A DNA stretch of 64,000 nt, from assembly GCF_003012745.1 (NCBI RefSeq), contig NZ_PXYK01000007.1, positions 62,001 through 126,000 on the forward strand. The letters run 5' to 3'. Numbering within the stretch: position 1 is the stretch's first letter; every line of letters begins with the position of its first letter. A program made the translations under genes and the position numbers. This document shows positions 18,015 to 26,522 of this stretch, one piece after another. This DNA comes from Kumtagia ephedrae (GTDB lineage: Bacteria > Pseudomonadota > Alphaproteobacteria > Rhizobiales > Rhizobiaceae). The notes under the pieces were generated by a model. The model was not told the DNA's origin. It did not search any database and saw only the letters and a list, made by a program, of their open reading frames with translations.

Positions 18015-18602
18015 CTACCTGCCGATCGCACGCGTCGAAGCGACCGGTGCGCCACGGCCGAAGCCGAGCATGCGCAGCGGCCACCACGGCTGGCCGCGCG
18101 TCTCCGGAACCGGCGGCAGCGGATCGAGCGCGATGACGCCGACCGCCTCGCCGGCCTGGAAACTCAGCCGCGCCTGGAACTTGCGCGCCAGCCGGCGCAT
18201 CCGGTCGTTGCCCGGATGCGTGGTCACCCGCAGATGCCGGTAGCCCATGGCGCGGGCGTGCGCCAGCAGCCGTTCGAACAGCAGCGCGCCGATGCCGCGG
18301 CCCTGCAGCTGCGGCTCGACGCTGAAGGCGATCTCGGCCGTCGGCTCGTCGTGGCCGGCGCATTCGTGGATCTCTGCGGCGCCGCGGATCTCGTCGCCTT
18401 CCAGATAACCGATCACCGTCGTGCCGCGCGCAAAGCTGCGCTCGGCATAGGCGGCGACGAAGGCATCGCCGATGCCGCCGTTGAAGCGGTCGTGCCGGCT
18501 CGACGAATCGAGCCGCAGCAGATGATCGCGGAATCGCGGCAGGTCGGACGGTCGAAGCTGCCGGATCACGCCCGGAATCGGGCGCTTGCTGACTGGTGTC
18601 AT
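18015..18602 (-). CDS. GNAT family N-acetyltransferase
   Basis: A 195-aa acetyl-CoA-dependent acetyltransferase. The fold signature includes IRQLRPSDLPRFRDHLLRLD, VIGYLEGDEIRGAAEIHE, the acetyl-CoA loop in FSVEPQLQGRGIGALLFERL (Q/RxxGxG/A as QGRGIG), and LRVTTHPGNDRMRRLARKF. The substrate is unknown. A five-codon mini-ORF with a strong ribosome site ends over the start codon (see 18599-18616), so translation may be coupled. It diverges from rirA. Confidence 0.82.
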   Translation of the reverse strand: MTPVSKRPIPGVIRQLRPSDLPRFRDHLLRLDSSSRHDRFNGGIGDAFVAAYAERSFARGTTVIGYLEGDEIRGAAEIHECAGHDEPTAEIAFSVEPQLQGRGIGALLFERLLAHARAMGYRHLRVTTHPGNDRMRRLARKFQARLSFQAGEAVGVIALDPLPPVPETRGQPWWPLRMLGFGRGAPVASTRAIGR

Positions 18603-18616
18603 GTCGTAGCCCTCAT
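18599..18616 (-). other. Five-codon leader mini-ORF before the acetyltransferase
   Basis: GGGGAGG (18622-18628) lies about 5 nt before an ATG that opens ATG AGG GCT ACG ACA TGA (MRATT, stop). Its stop overlaps the acetyltransferase start as ATGA. The acetyltransferase ATG itself has no nearby ribosome site, so ribosomes may load on the mini-ORF and reinitiate. The sequence is direct; the mechanism is inferred. Confidence 0.4.
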
Positions 18617-18709
18617 GGGTTCCTCCCCGTGAGTTGACGACTCCCGCGCGGATATTGTGCGCCGCAGCATCGATTGCAAGGCGCCTGCCTGCGACATGTT
18701 CGCAAAACA

Positions 18710-18724
18710 TGACAGGAAAATTCA
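18710..18724. promoter_or_regulatory. Candidate RirA box upstream of rirA
   Basis: TGACAGGAAAATTCA fits the TGA-N9-TCA core of rhizobial iron-responsive operators recognised by RirA. It is about 90 nt upstream of the rirA start, suggesting autoregulation. The fit is to the core only. Confidence 0.5.
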
Positions 18725-18741
18725 GGAAATAGATTCTCGTG

Positions 18742-18758
18742 TCTGGAATTATTCCAAA
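18742..18758. promoter_or_regulatory. Candidate Irr (ICE-like) box plus adjacent palindrome in rirA promoter
   Basis: TCTGGAATTATTCCAAA contains the perfect 13-bp palindrome TGGAATTATTCCA (18744-18756) and resembles the Irr/ICE consensus TTTAGAATnATTCTAAA at 13 of 16 defined positions. A second perfect palindrome, TATGGTCCATA, follows at 18760-18770. Irr control of rirA is a known theme in rhizobia; here it is inferred from the motif. Confidence 0.5.
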
Positions 18759-18810
18759 CTATGGTCCATATTCCGGCTTACCAAAAGACTCTGTCCGCGG
18801 AGGAACCACC

Positions 18811-19275
18811 ATGCGGCTGACCCGACAGACCAACTACGCCATGCGCATTTTGATGTATTGCGCGGCCAATGACGGACGGCTGAGCCGGATTCCCGAGATC
18901 GCCGAGGCGTATTCGGTATCCGAGCTGTTCCTGTTCAAGATCCTGCAGCCGCTGGTCGAGAACGGCCTCGTGCAGACCGTACGCGGCCGCAACGGCGGCG
19001 TCCGCCTCGGCCGGCCGGCCGACAAGATCAACCTGTTCGACGTCGTGCGCGTCACCGAAGAGAGCTTCGCCATGGCGGAGTGTTTCGAGAACGACGCGGC
19101 CGAATGCCCCCTGGTCGACAGCTGCTCGCTGAACGCGGCGCTGCGCGAGGCGCTCAACGCCTTCTTCGCCGTGCTGGAGCGCTACACGATCGAGGATCTG
19201 GTGGCGTCCCGCAAGGACGTCCGCACCTTGCTCGGCATAGAGGCCCTCGCCTCCGCGCGCGCGCCGGCGGCCTGA
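18811..19275 (+). CDS. rirA: Iron-responsive Rrf2 regulator RirA
   Basis: A 154-aa global iron regulator of rhizobia that holds an Fe-S cluster and represses iron uptake when iron is sufficient. The N-terminus MRLTRQTNYAMRILMYCAAN and the helix-turn-helix SVSELFLFKILQPLVENGLV with wing VRGRNGGVRLGRPA match RirA. The three cluster cysteines fall at 91, 99 and 105, as in characterised RirA. The ATG at 18811 has ribosome site GGAGG. Haem uptake genes follow convergently, and candidate RirA and Irr boxes lie upstream. Confidence 0.93.
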   Translation: MRLTRQTNYAMRILMYCAANDGRLSRIPEIAEAYSVSELFLFKILQPLVENGLVQTVRGRNGGVRLGRPADKINLFDVVRVTEESFAMAECFENDAAECPLVDSCSLNAALREALNAFFAVLERYTIEDLVASRKDVRTLLGIEALASARAPAA

Positions 19276-19286
19276 CAGGCATTCCG

Positions 19287-19332
19287 CTTACAGCACGTCG
19301 CGTGAGGAAGGACTCACGCAACGTGCTGTAAG
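19287..19332. terminator. Long hairpin between rirA and hmuV
   Basis: CTTACAGCACGT (19287-19298) pairs with ACGTGCTGTAAG (19321-19332), with an inner GCGTGAG/CTCACGC stem around GAAGGA. This long near-perfect hairpin sits between convergent rirA and hmuV and probably ends both transcripts, though there is no T-run. Confidence 0.6.
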
Positions 19333-19388
19333 GCCTTGATGTTGCGCATATTCTTCCGAAATCGCTACCCGCTTTCGGGAGACATTTC

Positions 19389-20186
19389 CTACAGACGCGC
19401 CGCCACCGACTGCGGCAGCACGAAGGGCACGCCGCCCGCCGGCAGCACCCCCACCTTGAGCTCGCAGTCGAACACCTTTGCGATCAGCCTGTCCTCAAGC
19501 ACGTCGCGCGGCGTGCCGGCGGCGGCTATGCGGCCATGGCTCATGACGGCGACCCTGTCGGCATACATGGCCGTCAGGTTGAGGTCGTGCAGGATCGCCA
19601 CCACGCCGCCGCCGCGGCGCGCATAATCGCGGGCAATGTCCATGATGACGAGCTGGTGCTTGATGTCGAGGCTGGATACCGGCTCGTCGAGGAAGAGATA
19701 ACGCGGCCGCCCTTCCAGCACCGGTGCCCACACCTGACAGAGCACGCGCGCCAGCTGGACGCGCTGCTGCTCGCCGCCGGAAAGCTCCTGGTAGAAGCGC
19801 CCGCCAAAACCGTCGAGATCGACCTTCGCCAGGGCGCGTTCCGGCAGCCGCTCCGCCTCGCCGGCGAGCGCGCCGGAGCGCCCGCCCATCAGCCCGAGCT
19901 TCACCACCTCGCGCACCGTGAACGGAAAGGAAAGCTGCGTCGCCTGCGGCAGCACGGCACGCATGCCGGCCGCCTCGGGCGGCCGCATCGCCGCGACCTC
20001 GCGGCCGTTGAGCGTGATGCGGCCGCGATAAGGCAGGTCGCCGGTGAGCGCCCGCAAGAAGGTCGTCTTGCCCGACCCGTTCGGCCCGACGATCGCCGTG
20101 ATCTCGCCCGCCGAGGCCGTGAACACAACGTCCTCGACAATCCGTCGATCGCCGATCGAGACGCCGACAGTGCTCGCTTCAATCAT
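19389..20186 (-). CDS. hmuV: Haem ABC transporter ATP-binding protein
   Basis: A 265-aa ATPase of the haem importer HmuTUV. Walker A is GPNGSGKTT, the signature LSGGEQQRVQLARV, Walker B YLFLDEPVSSLD and the switch histidine in ILHDLNLT. It is slightly long for the family because of a C-terminal tail. The ATG at 20186 matches family starts (MIEA); a GTG at 20195, 1 nt after the hmuU stop, is an alternative. It is the last gene of hemP-hmuS-T-U-V. Confidence 0.92.
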   Translation of the reverse strand: MIEASTVGVSIGDRRIVEDVVFTASAGEITAIVGPNGSGKTTFLRALTGDLPYRGRITLNGREVAAMRPPEAAGMRAVLPQATQLSFPFTVREVVKLGLMGGRSGALAGEAERLPERALAKVDLDGFGGRFYQELSGGEQQRVQLARVLCQVWAPVLEGRPRYLFLDEPVSSLDIKHQLVIMDIARDYARRGGGVVAILHDLNLTAMYADRVAVMSHGRIAAAGTPRDVLEDRLIAKVFDCELKVGVLPAGGVPFVLPQSVAARL

Positions 20187-20196
20187 CGCCGGCACC

Positions 20197-21300
20197 CTAC
20201 AGGTCGAGGATGCCGCGCCGCCGCAGCAGTATCCACAGGAAGAACGGGCCGCCGGCGGCGGCGGTTAGGATGCCGATCGGCAGTTCGGCCGGCGCTACGA
20301 TGGTGCGGCTGACGGCGTCGGCGATCAAAAGCAGGCTGGCGCCGAGCAGGGCCGCGCAGGGCAAGAGGTAGCGGTTGTCCGGCCCGATCAGCAATCTCAG
20401 CAGATGCGGCACGACGATGCCGACGAAGGCGATGCCGCCGCTGACGGCCACCGCCGCGCCCGTGCCGGCCGAGACCAGCAGGATCGCCACATGCTTCAGC
20501 CGCTGCACCGGCACGCCGAGATGCGCGGCGGTCGCCTCGCCCAGCGCCATGGCGTTCAGCCCACGCGCCAGGAATGGCGATACCGCGAGCACGGCGACCA
20601 CGATCGGGCCGACGGCAAACACCTTGCTCCAGGTTGCGCCGGCCAGCGAGCCGAGCGACCAGAAGGTGAAGTCGCGCAGCTGCCGGTCGTCGGCGACGAA
20701 GATCAGCAGGCCGGTCAGTGCCACCGCCATGGCGCCGATGGCGATGCCGGCAAGCAGCATGGTGGCGATCGAGGTCTGACCGCGCCGGGTGGCGACGCGG
20801 TAGAGGGTGAGCGTCACCGCCAGCCCGCCGGCAAAGGCGGCGAGCGGCAGCGCATAGATGCCGAGGACGGCGGTGAGCGGCGCCAGCAGGGTGCCGCCGA
20901 GCACGATGACCGAGACGGCGCCAAGGCCGGCGCCGGCCGAGACGCCGACGATCGCCGGATCGGCGAGCGGATTGCGGAACAGGCCCTGCATGACAGCGCC
21001 GGAGACGGCGAGCGCCGCGCCGACCAGCATGCCCATGACCACACGCGGCATGCGGATGTCGTAGATGATGATGCGGTCGCGCTCGGAGAGCACCGCCTCC
21101 CCTGCCCCGGCCGGCAGCAGCCAGCCCTTCAGCACCGCGAACGCGGATGCATCCGAGGCGCCGGACGAGACGCCGAAGGCAGCCGTCAGCGCAAGCACCA
21201 CGCACAGGGCGCCGATGACGAGCCTGGCCCGGCCCGACCTGTCGCCCGCGATCTGTCCGGAATGCATCGTTGCCGGCGCCACCACCGATTGAATGGACAT
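20197..21300 (-). CDS. hmuU: Haem ABC transporter permease (FecCD type)
   Basis: A 367-aa inner-membrane permease with about nine to ten hydrophobic helices, starting with LVIGALCVVLALTAAFGV. It has the FecCD signature RMPRVVMGMLVGAALAVSGA, followed by GLFRNPLADPAIVGVSAGAG, and the coupling region GIVVPHLLRLLIGPDNRYLL that docks with the ATPase. The start follows the hmuT stop by 8 nt; an internal ATG (MHSGQIAGD) is a possible alternative. Confidence 0.93.
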   Translation of the reverse strand: MSIQSVVAPATMHSGQIAGDRSGRARLVIGALCVVLALTAAFGVSSGASDASAFAVLKGWLLPAGAGEAVLSERDRIIIYDIRMPRVVMGMLVGAALAVSGAVMQGLFRNPLADPAIVGVSAGAGLGAVSVIVLGGTLLAPLTAVLGIYALPLAAFAGGLAVTLTLYRVATRRGQTSIATMLLAGIAIGAMAVALTGLLIFVADDRQLRDFTFWSLGSLAGATWSKVFAVGPIVVAVLAVSPFLARGLNAMALGEATAAHLGVPVQRLKHVAILLVSAGTGAAVAVSGGIAFVGIVVPHLLRLLIGPDNRYLLPCAALLGASLLLIADAVSRTIVAPAELPIGILTAAAGGPFFLWILLRRRGILDL

Positions 21301-21308
21301 CGGCAGGC

Positions 21309-22214
21309 CTACTGCTTGATCGTGTCGCCGTAAAGCTCGCCGGCAAGGGCACGGACGGCGTCGGCGGTGCGGGGGCCAAAGCCGAGCAGGAAGGCGCCGC
21401 CCATACGGACCAGGCGCTTCTGCTCTCCGGCCGGCGTCGAGAGGATGGCCGGCAGCGCCAGGAGTTGCGCCTCGACGGCCTCGTGGTCGCCCTCGCCGCG
21501 GTCCATCATCAGGATGAGGTCGGGCTTGGCGGTGATGATCGCCTCGTCTGCCAGCGGCCGGTAGCCGGCGAAACCCTGGATGGCGTTGACGCCGCCGGCA
21601 AGCTCGATGATGCCGTCGGCAGCCGTGTCGCTGCCCGAGCCGAGGATCTTGCCGTCCTGCAGTCCGAGCACGAACAGCACCCGCTTGCGCTCGCCGATGC
21701 CGGCGGTCAGCGCTTCGGCCGCCTTCATGTCGGCATCGACCTTTTCGGCGAGCTTTTCCGCCTTCTCGTCGGCGCCGATCGCCTTGCCGACGATCCTGAT
21801 CTTGTCGAGGATGCCTTCATGTTCGAAGTCGTCGGGTACCTCGATATAGGGGATGCTGGTTTTCTTGAGCACGTCGACGGCTTCCCGCGGGCCGCTGCCC
21901 TTGAGTGCCAGGATGCCCGTCGGCTTCACCGACAGCACGCCTTCCGGCGACAGCGCGCGCATGTAGCCGACATCCGGCAGGCTGAAGGCTTCGCGCGGAT
22001 AGACGCTGGTCGAATCGCGGGCGACGAGCCGTTTTTCCTCGCCCAGCGCATAAACGATTTCGGTGATCGAGCCGCCGACGGCAACGATCCGCGACGGGTC
22101 CGGGAAGACCTCGACGCCTTCGACGGCATGCGACGGCCCGGTGGCCGAAAACAGAAAAAGCGCGGTTGCAAAAACCGCGCGCAGCGACGAACCGCCGAAA
22201 CCAGCTATTTTCAT
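21309..22214 (-). CDS. hmuT: Haem ABC transporter periplasmic binding protein
   Basis: A 301-aa exported haem-binding protein. The N-terminal signal peptide has core LRAVFATALFLFSATGPSHA, with cleavage probably near residue 31. The binding fold begins SRIVAVGGSITEIVYALG, with the VARDSTSVYPREA and LPDVGYMRALSPEGVLSVKP segments seen in HmuT-type proteins; the tyrosine in VGYMR is a plausible haem ligand. It starts 10 nt after hmuS ends, with a weak ribosome site. Confidence 0.92.
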   Translation of the reverse strand: MKIAGFGGSSLRAVFATALFLFSATGPSHAVEGVEVFPDPSRIVAVGGSITEIVYALGEEKRLVARDSTSVYPREAFSLPDVGYMRALSPEGVLSVKPTGILALKGSGPREAVDVLKKTSIPYIEVPDDFEHEGILDKIRIVGKAIGADEKAEKLAEKVDADMKAAEALTAGIGERKRVLFVLGLQDGKILGSGSDTAADGIIELAGGVNAIQGFAGYRPLADEAIITAKPDLILMMDRGEGDHEAVEAQLLALPAILSTPAGEQKRLVRMGGAFLLGFGPRTADAVRALAGELYGDTIKQ

Positions 22215-22224
22215 TTCCGAACTT

Positions 22225-23292
22225 TCACGCGGCGGTCGAACAGGGGATGCGCGGCAGGCGCTCGGCGAGGGACCGCCAGTCCCCGCGCTCGCCCTCGCCT
22301 TCATGGCGCTTGCCGAAGAACTGTATCACCAGTTGGCCGGCGGCGTCATAGGCCTCGACCGAGGTCACGTGACCGTCCTTGGTCGGCTTGCGCACCGCCC
22401 AGGTCTCGTGGATATGGTCGAGACGCAGATGCAGGTGGAACGTCTCGTCGAAGACGTTGATCCACGGGCCCATCGGCGCCACCGAGCGGATCGGCCCGGA
22501 ATGGATCTGGATGCAGCCGCGGCTGCCGACGAAGCACATGATCGGCTGGCCGCTCTCGGCCGCCCCGTTCATCAACCCCGACACCGCCGTGGAATCGAGC
22601 TGCCATGCGAACTCCGGCCCGGCCAAATGCATGGCGCGCCGGCGGCTGATCTTCAGCGTGCGCAGCATGCCGAAGAACTGGTGCGTGTCGGTGAGTTTTG
22701 TCCAGCGCTCGCGCAGCATCTCCGGCGACACCGATTCGTCGTCGGTCTCGACCGCCCGCAGGTCGGCCCGCACCGCGACGACCGGCGACTGGTCCGCCGC
22801 CTCGAGCGAAGCCACCAGCTTCTGATAGGCATAGAGGTTCGAGCCGGCCCGCAGATGCACCTTGTGCACCGCTTCGCCGGTCGCATCGAAGAACTGCAGG
22901 CTGCGGCGGATATCCTCGCCGTCGCGCTTCTCCACGGCGAAGCCGTGCGCCCACACTTTCGGGAAGATGCGCAGGTCGATGTCGGCACCCAGCACCATGG
23001 CGCTGTGCTCGCCGGTCACCACCTTGTCGTAGACGCCGATCTTCTCATGCACGGCGCTGTCGTTGCGGGTCAGCGCCATCACCTCGCCGACGGCTTCGAG
23101 CCCGGCAAGCAGGTCGTTGACGCGCGGCTCGATGCGCAGCGCGCTTTCGCCGCAATGCGCCGCGACCAGCTCGGCCTCGGAAATGCCGAGCTTGGCCGCG
23201 AGATCGCGCTCGCGCATCTTGGGATTGTCGGCGCGCTCGCGCCGGATCTGCTCCGGCGCGGGCTTCACTTGCTCTGCACTCACGGGCTGCAT
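22225..23292 (-). CDS. hmuS: Haem-handling/degrading factor HmuS
   Basis: A 355-aa cytoplasmic protein of two tandem HemS/ChuX-like domains. Recognisable parts are KMRERDLAAKLGISEAELVA at the start, VMALTRNDSAVHEKIGVYD, and the second-domain SGQPIMCFVGSRGCIQIHSG and WINVFDETFHLHLRLDHIHE. It binds haem delivered by HmuTUV. The ATG at 23292 overlaps the hemP stop (TGATG), so the two are coupled. Confidence 0.93.
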   Translation of the reverse strand: MQPVSAEQVKPAPEQIRRERADNPKMRERDLAAKLGISEAELVAAHCGESALRIEPRVNDLLAGLEAVGEVMALTRNDSAVHEKIGVYDKVVTGEHSAMVLGADIDLRIFPKVWAHGFAVEKRDGEDIRRSLQFFDATGEAVHKVHLRAGSNLYAYQKLVASLEAADQSPVVAVRADLRAVETDDESVSPEMLRERWTKLTDTHQFFGMLRTLKISRRRAMHLAGPEFAWQLDSTAVSGLMNGAAESGQPIMCFVGSRGCIQIHSGPIRSVAPMGPWINVFDETFHLHLRLDHIHETWAVRKPTKDGHVTSVEAYDAAGQLVIQFFGKRHEGEGERGDWRSLAERLPRIPCSTAA

Positions 23293-23504
23293 CACTTGTT
23301 GAGGATCAGCTTGCCCTGGCGGGTGATCTTCAGCCGGTAGAGCGATCCGGCGTGGTCGATGCCGATCTCGTGCTCGCCCTGGAACAGCGACTGGCTGGTC
23401 AGGGTGCGCACGGCAGCGGGGCGTTTGAACTCGGGCCGATGCAGCGCCTCGCCGGCGTAAGGACGCGCGCGATGGAAGAAGCCATTCGGATTGTGCGTGT
23501 TCAT
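23292..23504 (-). CDS. hemP: Haemin uptake protein HemP
   Basis: A 70-aa protein with the HemP core RTLTSQSLFQGEHEIGIDHAG and YRLKITRQGKLILNK at the C-terminus. HemP is linked to haem uptake gene expression in several proteobacteria. It is the first gene of the leftward hmu operon. The promoter region is shared with the divergent haem receptor and has a candidate RirA box. Confidence 0.9.
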   Translation of the reverse strand: MNTHNPNGFFHRARPYAGEALHRPEFKRPAAVRTLTSQSLFQGEHEIGIDHAGSLYRLKITRQGKLILNK

Positions 23505-23574
23505 CTCAATCGACCCTCTCGGTCTCGCCGCGGTACCGCCCCGGCCCGGTAGCCCGAAGGCCGCCCTGTTATCT

Positions 23575-23589
23575 TGACTTAAAATATCA
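23575..23589. promoter_or_regulatory. Candidate RirA box between hemP and the haem receptor
   Basis: TGACTTAAAATATCA fits TGA-N9-TCA and is AT-rich inside, like the best RirA sites. It overlaps TTGACT (23574-23579), a candidate rightward -35. It sits in the roughly 200-nt gap between hemP and the receptor gene, so it could repress both directions when iron is plentiful. Confidence 0.6.
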
Positions 23590-23703
23590 GGTTTTATAGG
23601 GAGTGCAATACCGGATAATTCGAGTCAAGATTATATCGGATCAGAAAATGATGCCAGCCAGCCACGAGCCAGCCCGCATTCCCATTTGGCATGGAGCAGG
23701 GAC

Positions 23704-25935
23704 ATGGGGCACGGGCGGTCTGAAGAGACCAGGGGATCGAGGTCGGGCAAGGCCTGCGGATCGGCGCTTTCAGGAAGAATCGGATTTTTGGCGAGCGTCG
23801 CCGCGCTGGCGCCGATCGGCGCGCCGGCCTACGCGCAGGATCAGGCCGCGACGGAACAACTGCCCGCTGAGCAGGCGGCGCGGGAAGGAAACGAGCAGCG
23901 CACGGACCAGGGTGCGACCGTGCTGGACCAGATCACGGTGGTCAGCCGCACCGGCGAATCGGCGATCGACACGCTTGGCTCGGTCAGCCATGTCGACCAG
24001 GAGCAGCTCGAGCGGCGCATGGCGGTGACGCCCGGCGACGCCCTGTTCGGCATCCCCGGCGTGGCGGCGCAGACCGACGCCAAGCGCGCGGCGACCAGCA
24101 TCAACATTCGCGGCCTGCAGGATTTCGGCCGCGTTGCCGTCATCGTCGACGGCGCGCGCCAGAATTTTCAGCGCACCGGCCACGGCACACAGTCGGTCTT
24201 CTTCATCGACCCCGAACTGATCAAGCAGGTGGACGTGATTCGCGGCCCCGTCTCCAACACATATGGCTCAGGCGCGATCGGCGGTGTGGTCTTTTACGAG
24301 ACCAAGGACGCCGAAGACTTCCTGCGGCCCGGCGAGACGTGGGGCGCCTCGACCACCGGTCGCTTCGACAGCAACGGCGAGGGCTGGACCACCAGCGGCA
24401 CCGCCGCCTACCGCATCAGCGATTCGGCCGACATCCTCGGCAACATCGTCTGGCGCGACTTCGGCGACTACAAGGACGGCGACGGCGACACGGTCGACGG
24501 CACCGGCTTCGATGTGCTGAGCGGCATGCTGAAGAGCACGCTGAAGCCGACCGACAACAGCGAGTTGAAGCTCGGCTGGATCGGCGCCAACGACAGCTGG
24601 TCGGAGGGAGGCGAGAATTACGACGTCGACACCCGCCAGAACACCTTCACCGGCCGCTACAACATTACCGACGACGACAAGAGCTGGCTCGACCTGCACA
24701 TCAACGCCTCGGCCAACATCGCCTCGCTCGACCAGACCTACAACCGCGACGTGACACGATACAGCTCGGTGACCGGCCTGCCGATCGTCGTCCCGGCCGG
24801 CTCGAAAACCGGCTACGATCTCGACACCTACAGCATCGACGTCTGGAACACCTCGCGCTTCGACACTGGCGCGGTGTCGCACGAGCTGACTTATGGCGGC
24901 GACTGGGTCACCGACGATGTCGTCACCTCCAGCCCGGAGGGCGGCAGCGACATCTACACCCCGTCCGGCAAGCGGCGCGTGTCCGGCGCCTATATCCAGG
25001 AGAAGTTCACCTGGGAGTGGCTGGAGGTCATCGGCGGGCTCCGCTACGACAGCTACAAGCTGGACAGCGACGAAGGCGAAGTCTCAGGCGACCGGCTATC
25101 GCCGCGCATCACCGTCGGCGTTTCGCCGTTCCAGAACATCGGCCTGGAGGGACTGCAGGTCTACGGCACCTATGCCGAGGGCTATCGCTCGCCGTCGCTC
25201 TCCGAGACGCTGATCAGCGGCCTTCATCCGAACGGCGTGGTGTTCCCCTTCCTGCCCAATCCGGACCTGAAGCCGGAGACCGGCAAGACCTGGGAAGCCG
25301 GCATCAACTACGCGCAGGACAGCGTGATCCAGGCCGGCGACAGCCTGCGCATCAAGGCGGCCTACTTCAACAATGACATCGACGACTATATCGGAGGCAC
25401 GGAACTTAGCGCGGGTGACCCGGGCTGTCCGTTCATTCCCGGTCTTCCCCCGGTCTGGGTTCCGGGTGGCTACTACGTTCCGACATGCTTCCAGTACCAG
25501 AACTACGCCAACGCCAAGATCAAGGGTTTCGAGTTCGAGGCCGTCTACGACGCCGGCTGGGGGTTTGCCGGCTTGAGCGCCTCGATCATCGACGGGCACA
25601 CCGTCTCCTATGCCGGCGTGCGCGAGGATCTCGCCACCATCCCGTCGTCGCAGGTGACGGCGCAGCTCGGCTTCCGCTTCCTCGAGGACAAGCTGACGGT
25701 GGGCGGCGAGGTGCAGTACAACGCCGCACCGAAGGGAAACCCGGTCGCCGACGACTTTACGCTGGTCAACGCCTTCGCCAGCTACCAGGCGAGCGAAGAC
25801 TTCCGGCTCGATTTCCGCGCCGACAACATCTTCGACGTCAAATATGTGAACCCGCTCAACGGCACGACCACGGCCACGCTTTACGAGCCGGGCGTGTCGC
25901 TGAAGCTGGCGGCGACCATGCGCTTTGGAGGCTGA
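23704..25935 (+). CDS. TonB-dependent haem receptor
   Basis: A 743-aa outer-membrane receptor. The signal peptide core is GRIGFLASVAALAPIGAPAYA. The TonB box region is TVLDQITVVSRTGE, followed by the plug (DALFGIPGVAAQTDAKRA, INIRGLQDFGRVAVIVDGAR) and a 22-strand-type barrel ending in FGG. EGYRSPSLSE and LPNPDLKPETG correspond to the FRAP and NPNL boxes of haem receptors, with a histidine between them (GLHPNG). The ATG at 23704 has ribosome site GGAGCAGGGA; an upstream in-frame TTG is less likely. It diverges from hemP. Confidence 0.92.
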   Translation: MGHGRSEETRGSRSGKACGSALSGRIGFLASVAALAPIGAPAYAQDQAATEQLPAEQAAREGNEQRTDQGATVLDQITVVSRTGESAIDTLGSVSHVDQEQLERRMAVTPGDALFGIPGVAAQTDAKRAATSINIRGLQDFGRVAVIVDGARQNFQRTGHGTQSVFFIDPELIKQVDVIRGPVSNTYGSGAIGGVVFYETKDAEDFLRPGETWGASTTGRFDSNGEGWTTSGTAAYRISDSADILGNIVWRDFGDYKDGDGDTVDGTGFDVLSGMLKSTLKPTDNSELKLGWIGANDSWSEGGENYDVDTRQNTFTGRYNITDDDKSWLDLHINASANIASLDQTYNRDVTRYSSVTGLPIVVPAGSKTGYDLDTYSIDVWNTSRFDTGAVSHELTYGGDWVTDDVVTSSPEGGSDIYTPSGKRRVSGAYIQEKFTWEWLEVIGGLRYDSYKLDSDEGEVSGDRLSPRITVGVSPFQNIGLEGLQVYGTYAEGYRSPSLSETLISGLHPNGVVFPFLPNPDLKPETGKTWEAGINYAQDSVIQAGDSLRIKAAYFNNDIDDYIGGTELSAGDPGCPFIPGLPPVWVPGGYYVPTCFQYQNYANAKIKGFEFEAVYDAGWGFAGLSASIIDGHTVSYAGVREDLATIPSSQVTAQLGFRFLEDKLTVGGEVQYNAAPKGNPVADDFTLVNAFASYQASEDFRLDFRADNIFDVKYVNPLNGTTTATLYEPGVSLKLAATMRFGG

Positions 25936-25936
25936 C

Positions 25937-26398
25937 TTGCGAAAACCCGATCTTTTGCGCCTGGCGCGCCTTCTCCCGGCCGTAGCGCTCGCTGCTGGGG
26001 CGGGCGCGGCCAATGCCCAGGAGGCCGCGCCGAAGCCGGCGGAGGCCGCGGCCAAAACCCTGTCGCTCGAGCTCAATGCCGCGCAGCCGTCGCAAAAAGG
26101 CTGCCGGCTGACCTTCGTCGTCGCCAACGGGCTCGGCGCGGACCTGTCGAAGGCCGCCTTCGAGATCGCGCTGTTCAACGATGTCGGCGTGGTCGACACG
26201 CTGACCGTGCTCGACTTCAAGGACCTGCCGTCCGGCAAGACCAAGGTGACGCGCTTCGACCTGCCGCTCGACTGCGCCAAGATCACCCGCGTGCTGGTCA
26301 ACCGCGCCGTCGACTGCGCAGGCGGCGGCGTCGACCCGGCCGCCTGCATGCGGCAGCTGCAGCCGAGCGGCAAATCGCAGATTGCCTTCGGCCTGTGA
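25937..26398 (+). CDS. Predicted exported protein of the haem locus
   Basis: A 153-aa protein with signal peptide core LLRLARLLPAVALAAGAGAA ending in NAQ. The mature part is beta-rich with four cysteines (KGCRLTF, LDCAK, VDCAGG, AACMRQ) that could form two disulfides. Start codon TTG at 25937 is supported by ribosome site GGAGG 5 nt upstream, overlapping the end of the receptor gene. It is probably co-transcribed with the receptor and may assist at the cell surface; the function is unknown. Confidence 0.7.
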   Translation: MRKPDLLRLARLLPAVALAAGAGAANAQEAAPKPAEAAAKTLSLELNAAQPSQKGCRLTFVVANGLGADLSKAAFEIALFNDVGVVDTLTVLDFKDLPSGKTKVTRFDLPLDCAKITRVLVNRAVDCAGGGVDPAACMRQLQPSGKSQIAFGL

Positions 26399-26457
26399 GC
26401 CGCGCTTCAACCGGCCGTGCGACGGTTCCGCGTCTCGCGGCCTCCCAACCCTGCCCG

Positions 26458-26490
26458 GAGGGCGGGCTTCGGCCTGCCCTCCCCTCTTTT
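26458..26490 (+). terminator. Intrinsic terminator with TTCG loop
   Basis: GAGGGCGGGC-TTCG-GCCTGCCCTC (26458-26481) gives a 10-bp stem (one G-U pair) with a stable UUCG loop, followed by CCCTCTTTT. It closes the receptor/exported-protein transcript, or attenuates readthrough into the 26523 and 26809 genes. Confidence 0.75.
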
Positions 26491-26522
26491 CAGCCCGGCG
26501 CGGCCCGGCAGGAGCAACGATC

